This document shows, in pieces, positions 16,266 to 25,314 of a stretch of DNA of 47,139 nt. Below the pieces are notes generated by a model that was given only the letters and a program-made list of their open reading frames with translations, was not told the origin of the DNA and did no database searches. Source of the stretch: Candidatus Zixiibacteriota bacterium (GTDB taxonomy: Bacteria; Zixibacteria; MSB-5A5; GN15; FEB-12); assembly GCA_020351995.1 (NCBI GenBank), contig CP070674.1, positions 3,177,474-3,224,612 on the forward strand. Reading direction: 5' to 3'. A program made the position numbers and the translations under genes. Every line of letters starts with the position of its first letter. The stretch's first letter is position 1.

Positions 16266-18008
16266 ATGAACGTACTTTTTTACTTCTTAGTGGCTGTTGT
16301 TTGCTTTGCCCTGGCTTATCGGTTTTACGGAAGGTTTGTCGCCCGGGCCGTAGGTGAAGATACCGGTCGCCCGACCCCTGCCGCGCAAATTAATGACGGC
16401 AAGGATTACGTTCCCACCCCACTGTCAGTATTGTTCGCTCATCATTATTCGACTATCGCCGGAGCCGGTCCTATTGTAGGTCCCACCCTGGGTATTCTTT
16501 ATGGCGTCGGTCCGGCCTGGATGTGGATAGTGATCGGAGCCATATTTTTCGGGGCGGTGCATGATTTCGTAGCTCTTTTCGCTTCTATTCGCGAGCGGGG
16601 TAGTTCCATGGCAGAAGTGGCAAGGAAGTCACTGGGCAACACCGGCTTTACCATGTTCATCGTTTTCACCATAATTCTGCTGGTGCTGGTGACCTCAGCC
16701 TTTCTGTCCTTCACAGCGATTTCGCTCACTTCTTTGTACCCCCTCGACAAACTCGGTCTGGAGACGGGTCAAACCCTTCTTCGAACAACCGTCGCCGACG
16801 GACAGACGATGGGGGTTGTAGGCGGCATTGCCTCAACGTCGGTCATTATCATTACTCTTCTGGCCCCCCTGTTAGGCTTTCTGGTGGCAAAGCGACAGAT
16901 AAAGACGTGGCTGGCGTTTGTGCTGGCTTTTGGGATTTGTGTTTTTTCGGTGTATATCGGTTTCAATCATCCTCTGACACTATCACCGCAAGTGTGGATG
17001 CTGGTCATAGCGGTGTATACCTTTTTCGCTTGCGAAGCGCCAGTGTGGTTCATTCTTCAGCCACGTGATTTCGTGAACGTGCAGATTCTCTACTTTGGCA
17101 TGGCCGCTATGATTCTTGGGGTCGTCGTTTCCGGTTTCAAGGGTCTTGAGGTAACAGCACCAGTCACCAACATCGCTGTGGGCACGGCCAAGATGGGTCC
17201 TCTCTGGCCATTCTTGTTTATTACGATAGCCTGCGGTGCTATTTCGGGGTTTCACGCTCTGGTGGCCGGCGGTACTTCGTCCAAACAGTTGGCCCGGGAG
17301 GGGCAGGCCAGGGCTGTCGGTTACGGAGGCATGTTGCTGGAAGGCCTGCTCGCCGTTTTGGTATTGACCGCGATCGGGTCATCTTTGAATTACGGCGAGT
17401 ACATGTCCATCGCCTGGCCGGAGGTTGGCAACGGCAACCCGATCTTGGCTTTCGCGCTTTCGGCGGGCTACCTGCTGCACGGCTCACTGGGTGTACCGGT
17501 TGCGTTTGGTACCGTCATCGGTATCCTCGTAGTTGAGGGGTTCCTGATAACCACGCTCGACTCCGCGGTTAGGTTGAATCGGTACCTTTTCGAGGAATTG
17601 TGGAAGTCATTATTCGGGAGCCCGCCAGCCTATATGAGGAAGTTCTGGTTTAATTCCGGTTTGGCCGTGATTCTGATGATTGCCATTGCCTGGACCAATA
17701 GTTATCGCTATATCTGGCCGCTTTTTGGCTCGACCAACCAGCTTCTGGCCGCCCTGACGCTGATTGCGGTGACCGTATGGCTTCACCGAGCCAAAAGACC
17801 AACGTGGTTTACAATCATACCGGCCACGGTGATGGTCGTAACCACAATGTACTCATTGGGTTACAAGCTTTTTGTGGACTACATACCCAATCGCAATTAT
17901 CTGCTGATCGTCATCGATGTACTATTGCTGATTCTGGCGATAGGTGTATCGAGGCTGTCTATAAGGCGGCTGGTGCGGCCGGAGGCCTCCCTGCACCCTA
18001 CGCGCTGA
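16266..18008 (+). CDS. cstA: Carbon starvation protein A family transporter
   Basis: A polytopic inner-membrane transporter of 580 residues. CstA-family proteins take up peptides or pyruvate during carbon limitation. The N-terminal signature is clear: LAYRFYGRFVARAVGED, DGKDYVPTPLSVLFAHHY, STIAGAGPIVGPTLGILYG, GAIFFGAVHDFVALFASIRE and GSSMAEVARKSLG. Later come SGFHALVAGGTSSKQLAREG, TTLDSAVRLNRYLFEEL and FGSTNQLLAALTLIA. There are about 15 hydrophobic helices. It is shorter than E. coli CstA (~700 residues), as in many non-enteric homologues. It appears monocistronic or followed, after 72 bases, by the diguanylate cyclase. Confidence 0.95.
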   Translation: MNVLFYFLVAVVCFALAYRFYGRFVARAVGEDTGRPTPAAQINDGKDYVPTPLSVLFAHHYSTIAGAGPIVGPTLGILYGVGPAWMWIVIGAIFFGAVHDFVALFASIRERGSSMAEVARKSLGNTGFTMFIVFTIILLVLVTSAFLSFTAISLTSLYPLDKLGLETGQTLLRTTVADGQTMGVVGGIASTSVIIITLLAPLLGFLVAKRQIKTWLAFVLAFGICVFSVYIGFNHPLTLSPQVWMLVIAVYTFFACEAPVWFILQPRDFVNVQILYFGMAAMILGVVVSGFKGLEVTAPVTNIAVGTAKMGPLWPFLFITIACGAISGFHALVAGGTSSKQLAREGQARAVGYGGMLLEGLLAVLVLTAIGSSLNYGEYMSIAWPEVGNGNPILAFALSAGYLLHGSLGVPVAFGTVIGILVVEGFLITTLDSAVRLNRYLFEELWKSLFGSPPAYMRKFWFNSGLAVILMIAIAWTNSYRYIWPLFGSTNQLLAALTLIAVTVWLHRAKRPTWFTIIPATVMVVTTMYSLGYKLFVDYIPNRNYLLIVIDVLLLILAIGVSRLSIRRLVRPEASLHPTR

Positions 18009-18080
18009 GCTAAATCGCTACCTCACAATCAAAAAAGCCGAAAATTGGCCGATATAAAGGCTGAGTAGGACTATTCGGCA

Positions 18081-19649
18081 ATGAAGCTATTTCTTGATCG
18101 ACACAAGACATTACTGCCTCGCGTGGATCTCATCTACCTGATGACGCGGGTTCTCGTCCTGTCGAGTATCTGCTGGTTTGCCTTTTTCGGCAATTTGCCC
18201 CAGGAGGACCGGACGGTATTCTACATCGTTTTGGGGACCTTCATCGGTCATCTCATCCTGTTCTGCATTGCCATCAAGGGGAAATTTGACATCAAGCTGG
18301 CCTACTTTTCGGCTATCATATTCGATGTACTTCTAATCCCTCTTCTGGTTATGTACACGGCTACGTATGGTGGAGCTCACTCCCCGTTTTACGCGCTGGT
18401 GTTCATCACGGTATCGGTAGCAGCCTATGTGTTGACGTTCTGGTTTTCGCTGGTCGCCACGTTCGGGGTGACATTTGTGTATTTCCTTGCCATCTCCGGC
18501 AGTCTTACAGGTGAGCATTTGTTCGATGTATCGATGCGGATCGCCTTCATCTGGATTTACTACTTCGCCATATTCTATGCGTCGGACTATATGCGCCGTT
18601 CGGAAAAGCGCCTGTTAAAGCTGTTCAACACGTTGAACCAACGTACCTCGGAGCTTGAGAAGTCACAGGCGCACCTGGAAATGATCTATGAAAACACGCG
18701 TATTCTCGCCTCGATTCTCGAGCCCGACAGCGTTGTCAAAGAAGTCATGAGGATCATGGGGAGGATTCTTCAGTACAAAGCCTACTCGGTCATATTCAAA
18801 GACAAATGGGGGAATTTCTACTACCGGGCGCGCTTTCAGGCGGGACAGAACAATTTTCACCTGAAGGCTATAGACATTTCCCGGATGGAGCTCGTCCGTA
18901 GGGTAGCCGAAATGGGTGAGTCGATCATCGTAAAGGATATCTCCAACCGACGGGACGTAAGACCGCTGGATAAAAAGTCGCGTTCCATGATGATAGTCCC
19001 GATGACCTCGCACGCCCACACCAACGGCCTGCTCACGGCGGAATCGGACGAGGTCGATCACTTCTCGGAACGCGATCTTCAAATGCTTTCGGTAGTGGCG
19101 CGTTCGGCGGCGCTGGCCCTGGAGAATTCCGAACTACATAAGAAAACCGAGGAACTGACCATAATCGATGAGCTGACGGAAACGTACAACTATCGGTACT
19201 TCGTGCAGAAGCTGCAGGAGGAAAAGCGGCGCGCCAGTCGGTATGATCTGCCTCTGTCGCTAATCATGGTGGATATAGACTGGTTCAAGAAATTGAACGA
19301 CACCTATGGCCACGAAATCGGCAATTTTGTCCTTCGCCGTCTCTCCGGCATCATCCAGAGGTGCATTCGCGATGTTGATGTCTTTGCCCGCTATGGCGGG
19401 GAGGAGTTCGCCATAATTCTGCCCCAGACCCATCGCGAGGAGGCCGCCGTAATCGGCGAACGGATAAGAGAAGAGGTTGAAAAAGAAGTGTTTGAGGCCA
19501 GGCAGTATGGTAAGTTAAAGGTGACCGTTTCGGTCGGCGTCAGCTCTTTCCCCGAAAACGGCAAGTCCCAGGAAGAGCTGGTTTCGATTGCCGACCAGGC
19601 TCTGTATCAGGCCAAAGGCGAGGGGAAGAATGCGGTTTGCGTAATTTAG
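18081..19649 (+). CDS. Membrane diguanylate cyclase with GAF domain
   Basis: Synthesises c-di-GMP from two GTP. The 522-residue protein has about six N-terminal transmembrane helices (residues ~20-170), a short coiled coil (RRSEKRLLKLFNTLNQRTSE), a GAF domain (~200-350, ending SVVARSAALALENSELH) and a C-terminal GGDEF domain (~360-520). The active site is GGEEF at 439-443. The inhibitory I-site RxxD is intact (R430-D-V-D433), five residues ahead of GGEEF, so product feedback is likely. The membrane part resembles MASE-type sensory modules but I cannot name its ligand. No EAL or PilZ partner is in the window. It lies 72 bases after cstA and 40 bases before the NagZ-like gene. Confidence 0.93.
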   Translation: MKLFLDRHKTLLPRVDLIYLMTRVLVLSSICWFAFFGNLPQEDRTVFYIVLGTFIGHLILFCIAIKGKFDIKLAYFSAIIFDVLLIPLLVMYTATYGGAHSPFYALVFITVSVAAYVLTFWFSLVATFGVTFVYFLAISGSLTGEHLFDVSMRIAFIWIYYFAIFYASDYMRRSEKRLLKLFNTLNQRTSELEKSQAHLEMIYENTRILASILEPDSVVKEVMRIMGRILQYKAYSVIFKDKWGNFYYRARFQAGQNNFHLKAIDISRMELVRRVAEMGESIIVKDISNRRDVRPLDKKSRSMMIVPMTSHAHTNGLLTAESDEVDHFSERDLQMLSVVARSAALALENSELHKKTEELTIIDELTETYNYRYFVQKLQEEKRRASRYDLPLSLIMVDIDWFKKLNDTYGHEIGNFVLRRLSGIIQRCIRDVDVFARYGGEEFAIILPQTHREEAAVIGERIREEVEKEVFEARQYGKLKVTVSVGVSSFPENGKSQEELVSIADQALYQAKGEGKNAVCVI

Positions 19650-19689
19650 CTGTGGTGGTTACTGTAGAGGAATATAGAATAGCAGAACG

Positions 19690-20694
19690 ATGGATATGTC
19701 GGAATTAATCAAAAGAATCGGCCAACTGTTCGTGATCGGGTTTCCCGAACAGAAACCGTCCAAGGCTTTCCTGAATTTCATCGGAGAGGAAAACATAGGC
19801 GGCGTGATTCTGTTCAGGAGCAATTGCCCAACTAACCAGGCGATTCAGAGAAATATCCAGAGCATCAGGAGTTACTGCCGCCACGGTCCACCTTTCATCG
19901 CGGTGGATCAGGAGGGTGGCCGGGTATGCCGAATAATGGGAGCTCCGGCTGAATTTGCCGCTCCGAGCTACTATGGCGAGAATATGGCCCTGGATCATTT
20001 TGAAGAGGACTTCCGGCGGTCGGCCCTGTGCCTGGAGGGCATGGGCATAAACGTGATACTGGGGCCAGTGTGCGATGTCTATTTGAATGATTTAAACGAG
20101 TGTCTCAGGGATCGCTGTTTCGGGCGTAAATGTCAGCAGGTCATACCGTTTGTGAGGAAAGCTGTCGAGGTGATGAAGAAATACGGTCTCCTCTCCTGCC
20201 TGAAACATTTCCCCGGGCTCGGCGCGGCGGAGGTAGACCCTCATGTGGCAACCTCGTCGGTAAGCTATGACGAACTTATCTGGGACCAGCGCGAGAAGCT
20301 GCCTTTCGCGGCCGGAATCGAAGCAGGTGCCGACATGATTATGACAACCCACGTAAGAGTTCCGGCTATGGACACGGCGATCGTAACCGGATCGACGAAG
20401 ATTGTCACGAATCTGCTGAGACAATGTCTGGCCTTCGACGGACCGATCATGACGGACGACCTGACGATGAAGGGGGCGGAGTGCCTGGGTGATATCGGAC
20501 AACGCACCGTGTCAGCATTCCTGGCCGGTCACGACCTGCTGTTGTTCGGGCAGGATATTGAAGCCGCCATGGAAGCTTACGAGTACTTCAAATCGGCTGT
20601 TGCGAGGGGCGAGATTTCCGCCGAGCACCTGGCAGCTTCGCTCGACCGTGTGACCGGCATAAAATTCAAACTGGGCAAGTCCGCGGTATTTTGA
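19690..20694 (+). CDS. nagZ: Glycoside hydrolase family 3, NagZ-like beta-N-acetylglucosaminidase
   Basis: NagZ removes GlcNAc from GlcNAc-anhydroMurNAc peptides during peptidoglycan recycling in the cytoplasm. This 334-residue protein has no signal peptide and shows GH3/NagZ motifs: GQLFVIGFP, GGVILFRSN, PPFIAVDQEGGRV, GPVCDVY, KHFPGLG, then the flexible loop with Asp183-Pro-His185 matching the catalytic D-x-H dyad, and MTDDLTMKG with the probable nucleophile Asp256. The usual KHFPGHG is KHFPGLG here. Unlike nagZ elsewhere it lies 12 bases before anmK, the next recycling enzyme, which supports the assignment. The start could be Met1 or Met3; no strong ribosome site separates them. Confidence 0.88.
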   Translation: MDMSELIKRIGQLFVIGFPEQKPSKAFLNFIGEENIGGVILFRSNCPTNQAIQRNIQSIRSYCRHGPPFIAVDQEGGRVCRIMGAPAEFAAPSYYGENMALDHFEEDFRRSALCLEGMGINVILGPVCDVYLNDLNECLRDRCFGRKCQQVIPFVRKAVEVMKKYGLLSCLKHFPGLGAAEVDPHVATSSVSYDELIWDQREKLPFAAGIEAGADMIMTTHVRVPAMDTAIVTGSTKIVTNLLRQCLAFDGPIMTDDLTMKGAECLGDIGQRTVSAFLAGHDLLLFGQDIEAAMEAYEYFKSAVARGEISAEHLAASLDRVTGIKFKLGKSAVF

Positions 20695-20706
20695 TACCTT
20701 TTCATT

Positions 20707-21906
20707 ATGTCATTGGGCAGAATTCTTCGCAAGAAGGGGCTGACCGTTCTCGGACTGAACTCGGGAACGTCCGCCGACGGTCTCGACCTGGCCCTGGTTC
20801 GGATCTCGTTGTCCGGTAATAAACGTGCCATAAAATTTCTAAAGGGGGGTAAGCGAGCCTATGGCCCAGCTCTTCGAAAAAGACTGCTTGGCGTCATCCA
20901 TTCAGAGACAGTAGCGCTTTCTGAGTTGATCTATCTGGACAACCGGCTGGGACAGGTCTTCGGCCAGGTCTCAAAGTCGTTCCTATCCAACCTTCCGCCC
21001 GGTATCAGTGTAGACCTGATTGCCTCACACGGTCAAACCGTTCGCCACCTTCCCGGCGGGTTTGGTGGCATGGGGAAATTATCCAGTGGCACCATGCAAA
21101 TTGGTTCGGCGGACTTCATCGCGGCCATTGCCGACCGAATCGTTATCAACGATTTTCGGCAAGCCGATATCGCGCTGGGTAACGAGGGAGCGCCGATCAC
21201 GGTGGCGGCCATGGAGGTACTTTTCGGCTCCGATTCGGAATCGAGATTGATTGTTAATATCGGGGGCATCTCCAATTACTTCTATTTTCCGTCGCTGGGC
21301 GGACCGGTCGGGGCGGCCGACTGCGGGCCCGGCAACAGCCTCTGCGACATTCTTTCAGCGAGATTTCACAACGAGCGCTACGATCACGGTGGCCGCCGGG
21401 CACGCAGGGGAACGATATGCGAAGCGATAGTCTCGCGGGCGATGACGGGAGGGTTTTACGACAGTAAAGCCATATCAACGGGGCGGGAGGCTTTCGGCGT
21501 TTCAGCGTGCGAAAGCATTCTGGCTATGGCGCGGCAAAGACGTTTGAGCGACAACGACGTGATGGCCACGGTGTCGGAGTTGACAGTCAAATCCATTGTC
21601 CGGAAAGTGGTGCCCATCGTGCGCAGGGACAAACAGTTGACAAAATTATATTTGACCGGCGGAGGCAGACATAACATTTTCTTTATTGACAGGTTGAGGT
21701 ATCATCTGCAGGATCTCGACATTCTTGCTATCGACGCTCTGGGGATTGATGGCGATTACGTCGAGGCGACTGCTTACGCTGTGATGGGCGAAGCCTGCCT
21801 GCGTTCGAGGGCGATGGCGACAGTCTTTCGTTCGGGAAGGACCCAAAAAGTCCGGCCGGTGCTGGGCAGGATTACTCAACCTCCGCAACGTAGTCGACCT
21901 ACATGA
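20707..21906 (+). CDS. anmK: Anhydro-N-acetylmuramic acid kinase
   Basis: Phosphorylates and opens 1,6-anhydroMurNAc to MurNAc-6-phosphate in peptidoglycan recycling. The 399-residue protein carries the family landmarks: GLNSGTSADGLDLALV (phosphate-binding start), IASHGQTVRHLPGG, TMQIGSADFIAAIADRIV, INDFRQADIALGNEGAP (with the conserved DFR-x-x-DIA), NIGGISNYFY and AADCGPGNSLCDI; the ASKHA fold continues to TGGGRHNIF and DGDYVEATAYAVMGE. It follows the NagZ-like gene by 12 bases and its stop overlaps the start of the SpoIID-domain gene (ATGA), so three genes form one operon. No MurQ etherase is in the window. Confidence 0.95.
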   Translation: MSLGRILRKKGLTVLGLNSGTSADGLDLALVRISLSGNKRAIKFLKGGKRAYGPALRKRLLGVIHSETVALSELIYLDNRLGQVFGQVSKSFLSNLPPGISVDLIASHGQTVRHLPGGFGGMGKLSSGTMQIGSADFIAAIADRIVINDFRQADIALGNEGAPITVAAMEVLFGSDSESRLIVNIGGISNYFYFPSLGGPVGAADCGPGNSLCDILSARFHNERYDHGGRRARRGTICEAIVSRAMTGGFYDSKAISTGREAFGVSACESILAMARQRRLSDNDVMATVSELTVKSIVRKVVPIVRRDKQLTKLYLTGGGRHNIFFIDRLRYHLQDLDILAIDALGIDGDYVEATAYAVMGEACLRSRAMATVFRSGRTQKVRPVLGRITQPPQRSRPT

Positions 21907-23180
21907 GATTGGATTCGAGATTGGCCAATATTGTCAAATTCGCGGGACGGCTTGGTACGGCCGTTTGCCTGATGGTCCTGGTCTGGAGTTGCGCGACCGT
22001 GCCCGGACTCAAGGACGAGGCTACCGGTAATGTTATCAGAGTTCCATTCGTTCGCGTGCTGATCGAGGATAGCCAGGCGGAAACCTTGATAGGAGCCGAG
22101 GCCTCCTTCGCGATCGAGTGTCTCAGTCAAGGGATTCAGACCGTCTACTATTCGTCTCGCCCGGTGGTGGTAAAAACCGACGGTCTGCTGCTCAGCGTAG
22201 AGAATCACAAAGGTGGCGAGATTCAGACGCGGGTCGACGAGGTGAACATCATCCCGCGCGGGAACAACAACCGGATTGTCCTGGACGGCCGCCGGTATCG
22301 CGGTATCATGAAGATCGTTCCCAACAGTCAGGCCATTCAGATAATCAATATCGTCTATATCGAGGATTATCTTCGAGGTGTGGTGCCCCCGGAGATCGGA
22401 GAGAGGGCTGACAATGAGCTTGAGGCGGTTAAAGCTCAAGCCGTCGCGGCCCGGACTTACGCCATGGCCCATCTTCAGCAGTATCGGGGAGAGCCTTATG
22501 ATATGAAATCAAGCATAATCGATCAGGTCTATGAAGGAGTCAAGGTAGAGGACAGGCTGGTCAATAAGGCCATAGATCTCACCGCCGGCAGTGTGCTGTT
22601 CTACCGGGATCAATACGTGAATGCCTACTATCATTCCACTTGCGGCGGGCTGACCGATGATATATCGAGCGTGTGGGATCGCAAAGACATTCCCTATCTC
22701 AAGTCGGTATCAGACGACGGTGCCTGCTCGTGGTCGAAGTATTTCAACTGGAAGGAAGTCTTTACTGAGCCGCAGCTCAGGGGGCGGGTGGAGCAATATC
22801 TTAGTAGTGACCGAGGACGTGAGCTTCGGCTTGGAAAAATTCGGAACATCAATATCATGGAACGCACTCCGGGTGGAAGGATCGCGAAGCTGTCGATCGA
22901 AACCGAGATTGACGTCTTCAGGTTCTTCAAAGACCGGATTCGCTGGGTAGTCGGACGTACTTCGAATCCCGACTTGATCTTGCCGTCGGCCCGCTTTGAA
23001 GTCGACATTGAAAGAGATTCGCAGGGGGAAGTGCTTTCGATCGTTTTTCGTGGTAGTGGTTACGGTCATGGTGTCGGGATGTGTCAATGCGGGGCCATCG
23101 GCCTGTCCCGAGAGGGCTGGACGTATGATGACATTCTGGCTCATTATTACAGTGGAACGGAAATAAAGAAACTGTATTGA
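21903..23180 (+). CDS. SpoIID/LytB-domain lipoprotein
   Basis: SpoIID-family proteins cleave or help remodel peptidoglycan: SpoIID of Bacillus is a lytic transglycosylase for denuded glycan and LytB an amidase enhancer. This 425-residue protein has a lipoprotein signal peptide (VLVWSC, Cys30), a linker domain, then the SpoIID domain (~140-420): IEDYLRGVVPPEIGER, with Glu164 at the catalytic Glu position, VKAQAVAARTYAM, YYHSTCGGLTDD and a C-terminal GSGYGHGVGMCQCGAIG. The start overlaps the anmK stop by four bases and the OmpA-family gene begins four bases after its stop, so translation is coupled. It probably generates or trims glycan recovered by the upstream enzymes. No spore genes are nearby, so a sporulation role is not implied. 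Confidence 0.92.
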   Translation: MRLDSRLANIVKFAGRLGTAVCLMVLVWSCATVPGLKDEATGNVIRVPFVRVLIEDSQAETLIGAEASFAIECLSQGIQTVYYSSRPVVVKTDGLLLSVENHKGGEIQTRVDEVNIIPRGNNNRIVLDGRRYRGIMKIVPNSQAIQIINIVYIEDYLRGVVPPEIGERADNELEAVKAQAVAARTYAMAHLQQYRGEPYDMKSSIIDQVYEGVKVEDRLVNKAIDLTAGSVLFYRDQYVNAYYHSTCGGLTDDISSVWDRKDIPYLKSVSDDGACSWSKYFNWKEVFTEPQLRGRVEQYLSSDRGRELRLGKIRNINIMERTPGGRIAKLSIETEIDVFRFFKDRIRWVVGRTSNPDLILPSARFEVDIERDSQGEVLSIVFRGSGYGHGVGMCQCGAIGLSREGWTYDDILAHYYSGTEIKKLY

Positions 23181-23184
23181 AACG

Positions 23185-24651
23185 ATGAAGAACAAAATGC
23201 TGAATGTGTGGCGGGTGAGTCTGGTGCTGACCATATTGCTGTCAGGATCAATCTGCGGCGCCTACGAGCACCGGTACTACCTTGGTCTGAGCGGCGGTGC
23301 TTCCACTATAGCCGGGGGTGACGGGTTCAAATTCACCGCCCGCACAACTTTTGGCGCCTGTCTTGGCTACTGGCTGGGCGAGCGCTGGTTCAGTGACCTG
23401 TCACTATCGGTTCATGAGAATTTCAATGACAGCACGGCTATATCGAGTTTCTCCTTCAGCGGGGAAGAAGCCAACGCCACCCTCAAGTGGAACGCCACCC
23501 GGATCGGGCTTACGGCCAACCGTGTGATGTTCGAGCCCGACAATCGGCTTAACCTGTTTTTCGGTTTCGGCGGCGGGTTGATGATGTGGGAAATCCTGGA
23601 TCCGGCAAACGACACCACCATTGATGTCCGGGGAGCGCTTAACGAGTGGGTTGACTACAGTGCTTCAGAGATTTTCCTGACCGGCCGAACGGGTTTTGAG
23701 CTGGCCCTGTCGGGGAAACTCTCCCTGAACGGTAATGTTCAGGTGGACTATCTTACAGGAGCCGGCGCCGAGTTTGAATCCTCGGTCAAGGCCGCTCGGG
23801 ATCACTGGCAGTTGACGGCTCTGGCGTCGCTCAAGTTGCATTTCGGTGCCGGATCGGAGCCGAAATGGAAGTCGAGTGAATCATGGACGGACAGTCCTTC
23901 CGAAGGCGAGGAAACCGTTTTTCGGCAGTCGCTGGACGGCGATGGTGACGGCGTGCCCAATGAACTGGACAACTGCCTGGATACTCCTCCGGGCGTGGCG
24001 GTTGACAAATACGGTTGCTCGCTCGACACCGATGGCGATGGGGTGAGCAACGGCCTTGATGACTGTCCGGCCACTGATCCGCGGGCGATAGGTATGGTTG
24101 ACATTTACGGCTGTCCGGTGGATTCGGATTTTGACGGAATCCCGGATTACCTGGATGCCTGCCCGTTCAATCAGGAAGGCGCCCACGTTGACAACACCGG
24201 CTGCCCGATAGACTCTGACGCGGACGGTGTCCCGGATGGTCTTGATGATTGCCCGCATACGCTATACGGCGTCGATGTGGACCAGTTCGGCTGCATTGAC
24301 CTGTCGATGCTCTCCACGCCGATGGTGCTCAATATCGACTATGCCCCGGGGTCATTCGAGATAGATTTCAGGACCCGGGAACGTCTTAAGCAGTTGTCGC
24401 GGGTTTTGAATTTCGTACCGTCGGTTCGTATGGAGATCAACGGTTACACCGACAACATTGGAACAGACGTTGCCAACAAAAGGCTTTCGGAGAAACGGGC
24501 CAACCGTGTTCGAGATTTTCTCGTGACACAGGGCATCGACGGCGAGAGAATTAAGGTTTTCGGCCGCGGTGAAACCAATTTCGTGGCCAGCAACCAGACG
24601 GCCGAAGGCCGGGCCCAGAACCGCCGGATAGAGATTATATTCTTTAAGTGA
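23185..24651 (+). CDS. OmpA-family protein with thrombospondin-3 repeats
   Basis: Anchors the outer membrane to peptidoglycan. The 488-residue protein has a signal peptide (ending near CGAYE), an OmpA-like beta-barrel (~25-220; alternating strands such as YYLGLSGGAS and LNLFFGFGGGLMMWE), a calcium-binding thrombospondin type 3 stretch (~250-370; repeats of the type DGDGVPNELDNC and DSDADGVPDGLDDC) and a C-terminal OmpA domain (~380-488). The last carries the diaminopimelate-binding pattern NGYTDNIGTDVANKRLSEKRA and ends QNRRIEI. It begins four bases after the SpoIID-domain gene and so completes the cell-wall operon. Confidence 0.95.
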   Translation: MKNKMLNVWRVSLVLTILLSGSICGAYEHRYYLGLSGGASTIAGGDGFKFTARTTFGACLGYWLGERWFSDLSLSVHENFNDSTAISSFSFSGEEANATLKWNATRIGLTANRVMFEPDNRLNLFFGFGGGLMMWEILDPANDTTIDVRGALNEWVDYSASEIFLTGRTGFELALSGKLSLNGNVQVDYLTGAGAEFESSVKAARDHWQLTALASLKLHFGAGSEPKWKSSESWTDSPSEGEETVFRQSLDGDGDGVPNELDNCLDTPPGVAVDKYGCSLDTDGDGVSNGLDDCPATDPRAIGMVDIYGCPVDSDFDGIPDYLDACPFNQEGAHVDNTGCPIDSDADGVPDGLDDCPHTLYGVDVDQFGCIDLSMLSTPMVLNIDYAPGSFEIDFRTRERLKQLSRVLNFVPSVRMEINGYTDNIGTDVANKRLSEKRANRVRDFLVTQGIDGERIKVFGRGETNFVASNQTAEGRAQNRRIEIIFFK

Positions 24652-24677
24652 GCAATTGAAAGCCAATCAGCCGAAGA

Positions 24678-25256
24678 ATGGATAATATTCTCCCTTATGA
24701 TAGTTCCCTCGGTGATCGGCGCCGAAAGACCTATGCGGTAGTGATCTTTCTTCCCCACGTCCTGAGTAGCGTTGTCGCTCCGCTGCGGGAGCAATTCGAT
24801 CCGCTGTATAATCTGGTCGCGCCGCACATCACGGTGGTATTTCCGTTTGAGACCAACCGGCCGCTGAGTGAATTAACCAACCTTATCAAGCACGAAGCTG
24901 ACTCGCAGAAATCTTTTCTGATTCAGCTTGACACGGTGGGAGATTTTTATCCGAAGTCACCGACGATCTACTGGAACGTAAAGAAGAACACCAGCCTGTC
25001 CGAGTTATACTATCGTCTTCACGTTTCCCTGGGGATTCCTATTCCATTCAAGATCTTTTTGCCGCATGTCACCGTAGCACGCGAGATTTCACACCACCGG
25101 GTTATTATAGTCAAAGAAAAAATCGCTTCGTATCTCGCCGACGATAAATTCTTTGCCGGCTCAGTGGACTTGATTACCCCCCTCGTGGACGAGAAGTGGG
25201 TGTCGGTAAGGACGTTTCCCTTCAAAGGTTTTACAGCCAATCCGCCGGCCATATAA
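24678..25256 (+). CDS. 2H phosphoesterase (2'-5' RNA ligase-like) protein
   Basis: A 192-residue protein of the LigT/YjcG-type 2H superfamily, which hydrolyses or ligates 2',5'- or cyclic phosphodiester bonds. The two signature histidine motifs are PHITVVF (His about residue 50) and PHVTVAR (His about residue 131). No signal peptide is seen. It lies 26 bases downstream of the OmpA-family gene and ends inside a bidirectional terminator. The substrate cannot be told from sequence. Confidence 0.82.
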   Translation: MDNILPYDSSLGDRRRKTYAVVIFLPHVLSSVVAPLREQFDPLYNLVAPHITVVFPFETNRPLSELTNLIKHEADSQKSFLIQLDTVGDFYPKSPTIYWNVKKNTSLSELYYRLHVSLGIPIPFKIFLPHVTVAREISHHRVIIVKEKIASYLADDKFFAGSVDLITPLVDEKWVSVRTFPFKGFTANPPAI

Positions 25257-25288
25257 AAAAGCGGCCCGCTGGGACCGCTTTTTTATAT
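25251..25288. terminator. Bidirectional terminator
   Basis: ATATAAAAAAGCGG and CCGCTTTTTTATAT form a perfect 14-bp pair, with CCC/GGG pairing in the loop. T-runs follow in both directions, serving the convergent genes ending at 25256 (+) and 25315 (-). Confidence 0.93.
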
Positions 25289-25314
25289 ACATCTGTAATT
25301 AACTTGCCCGGGAT

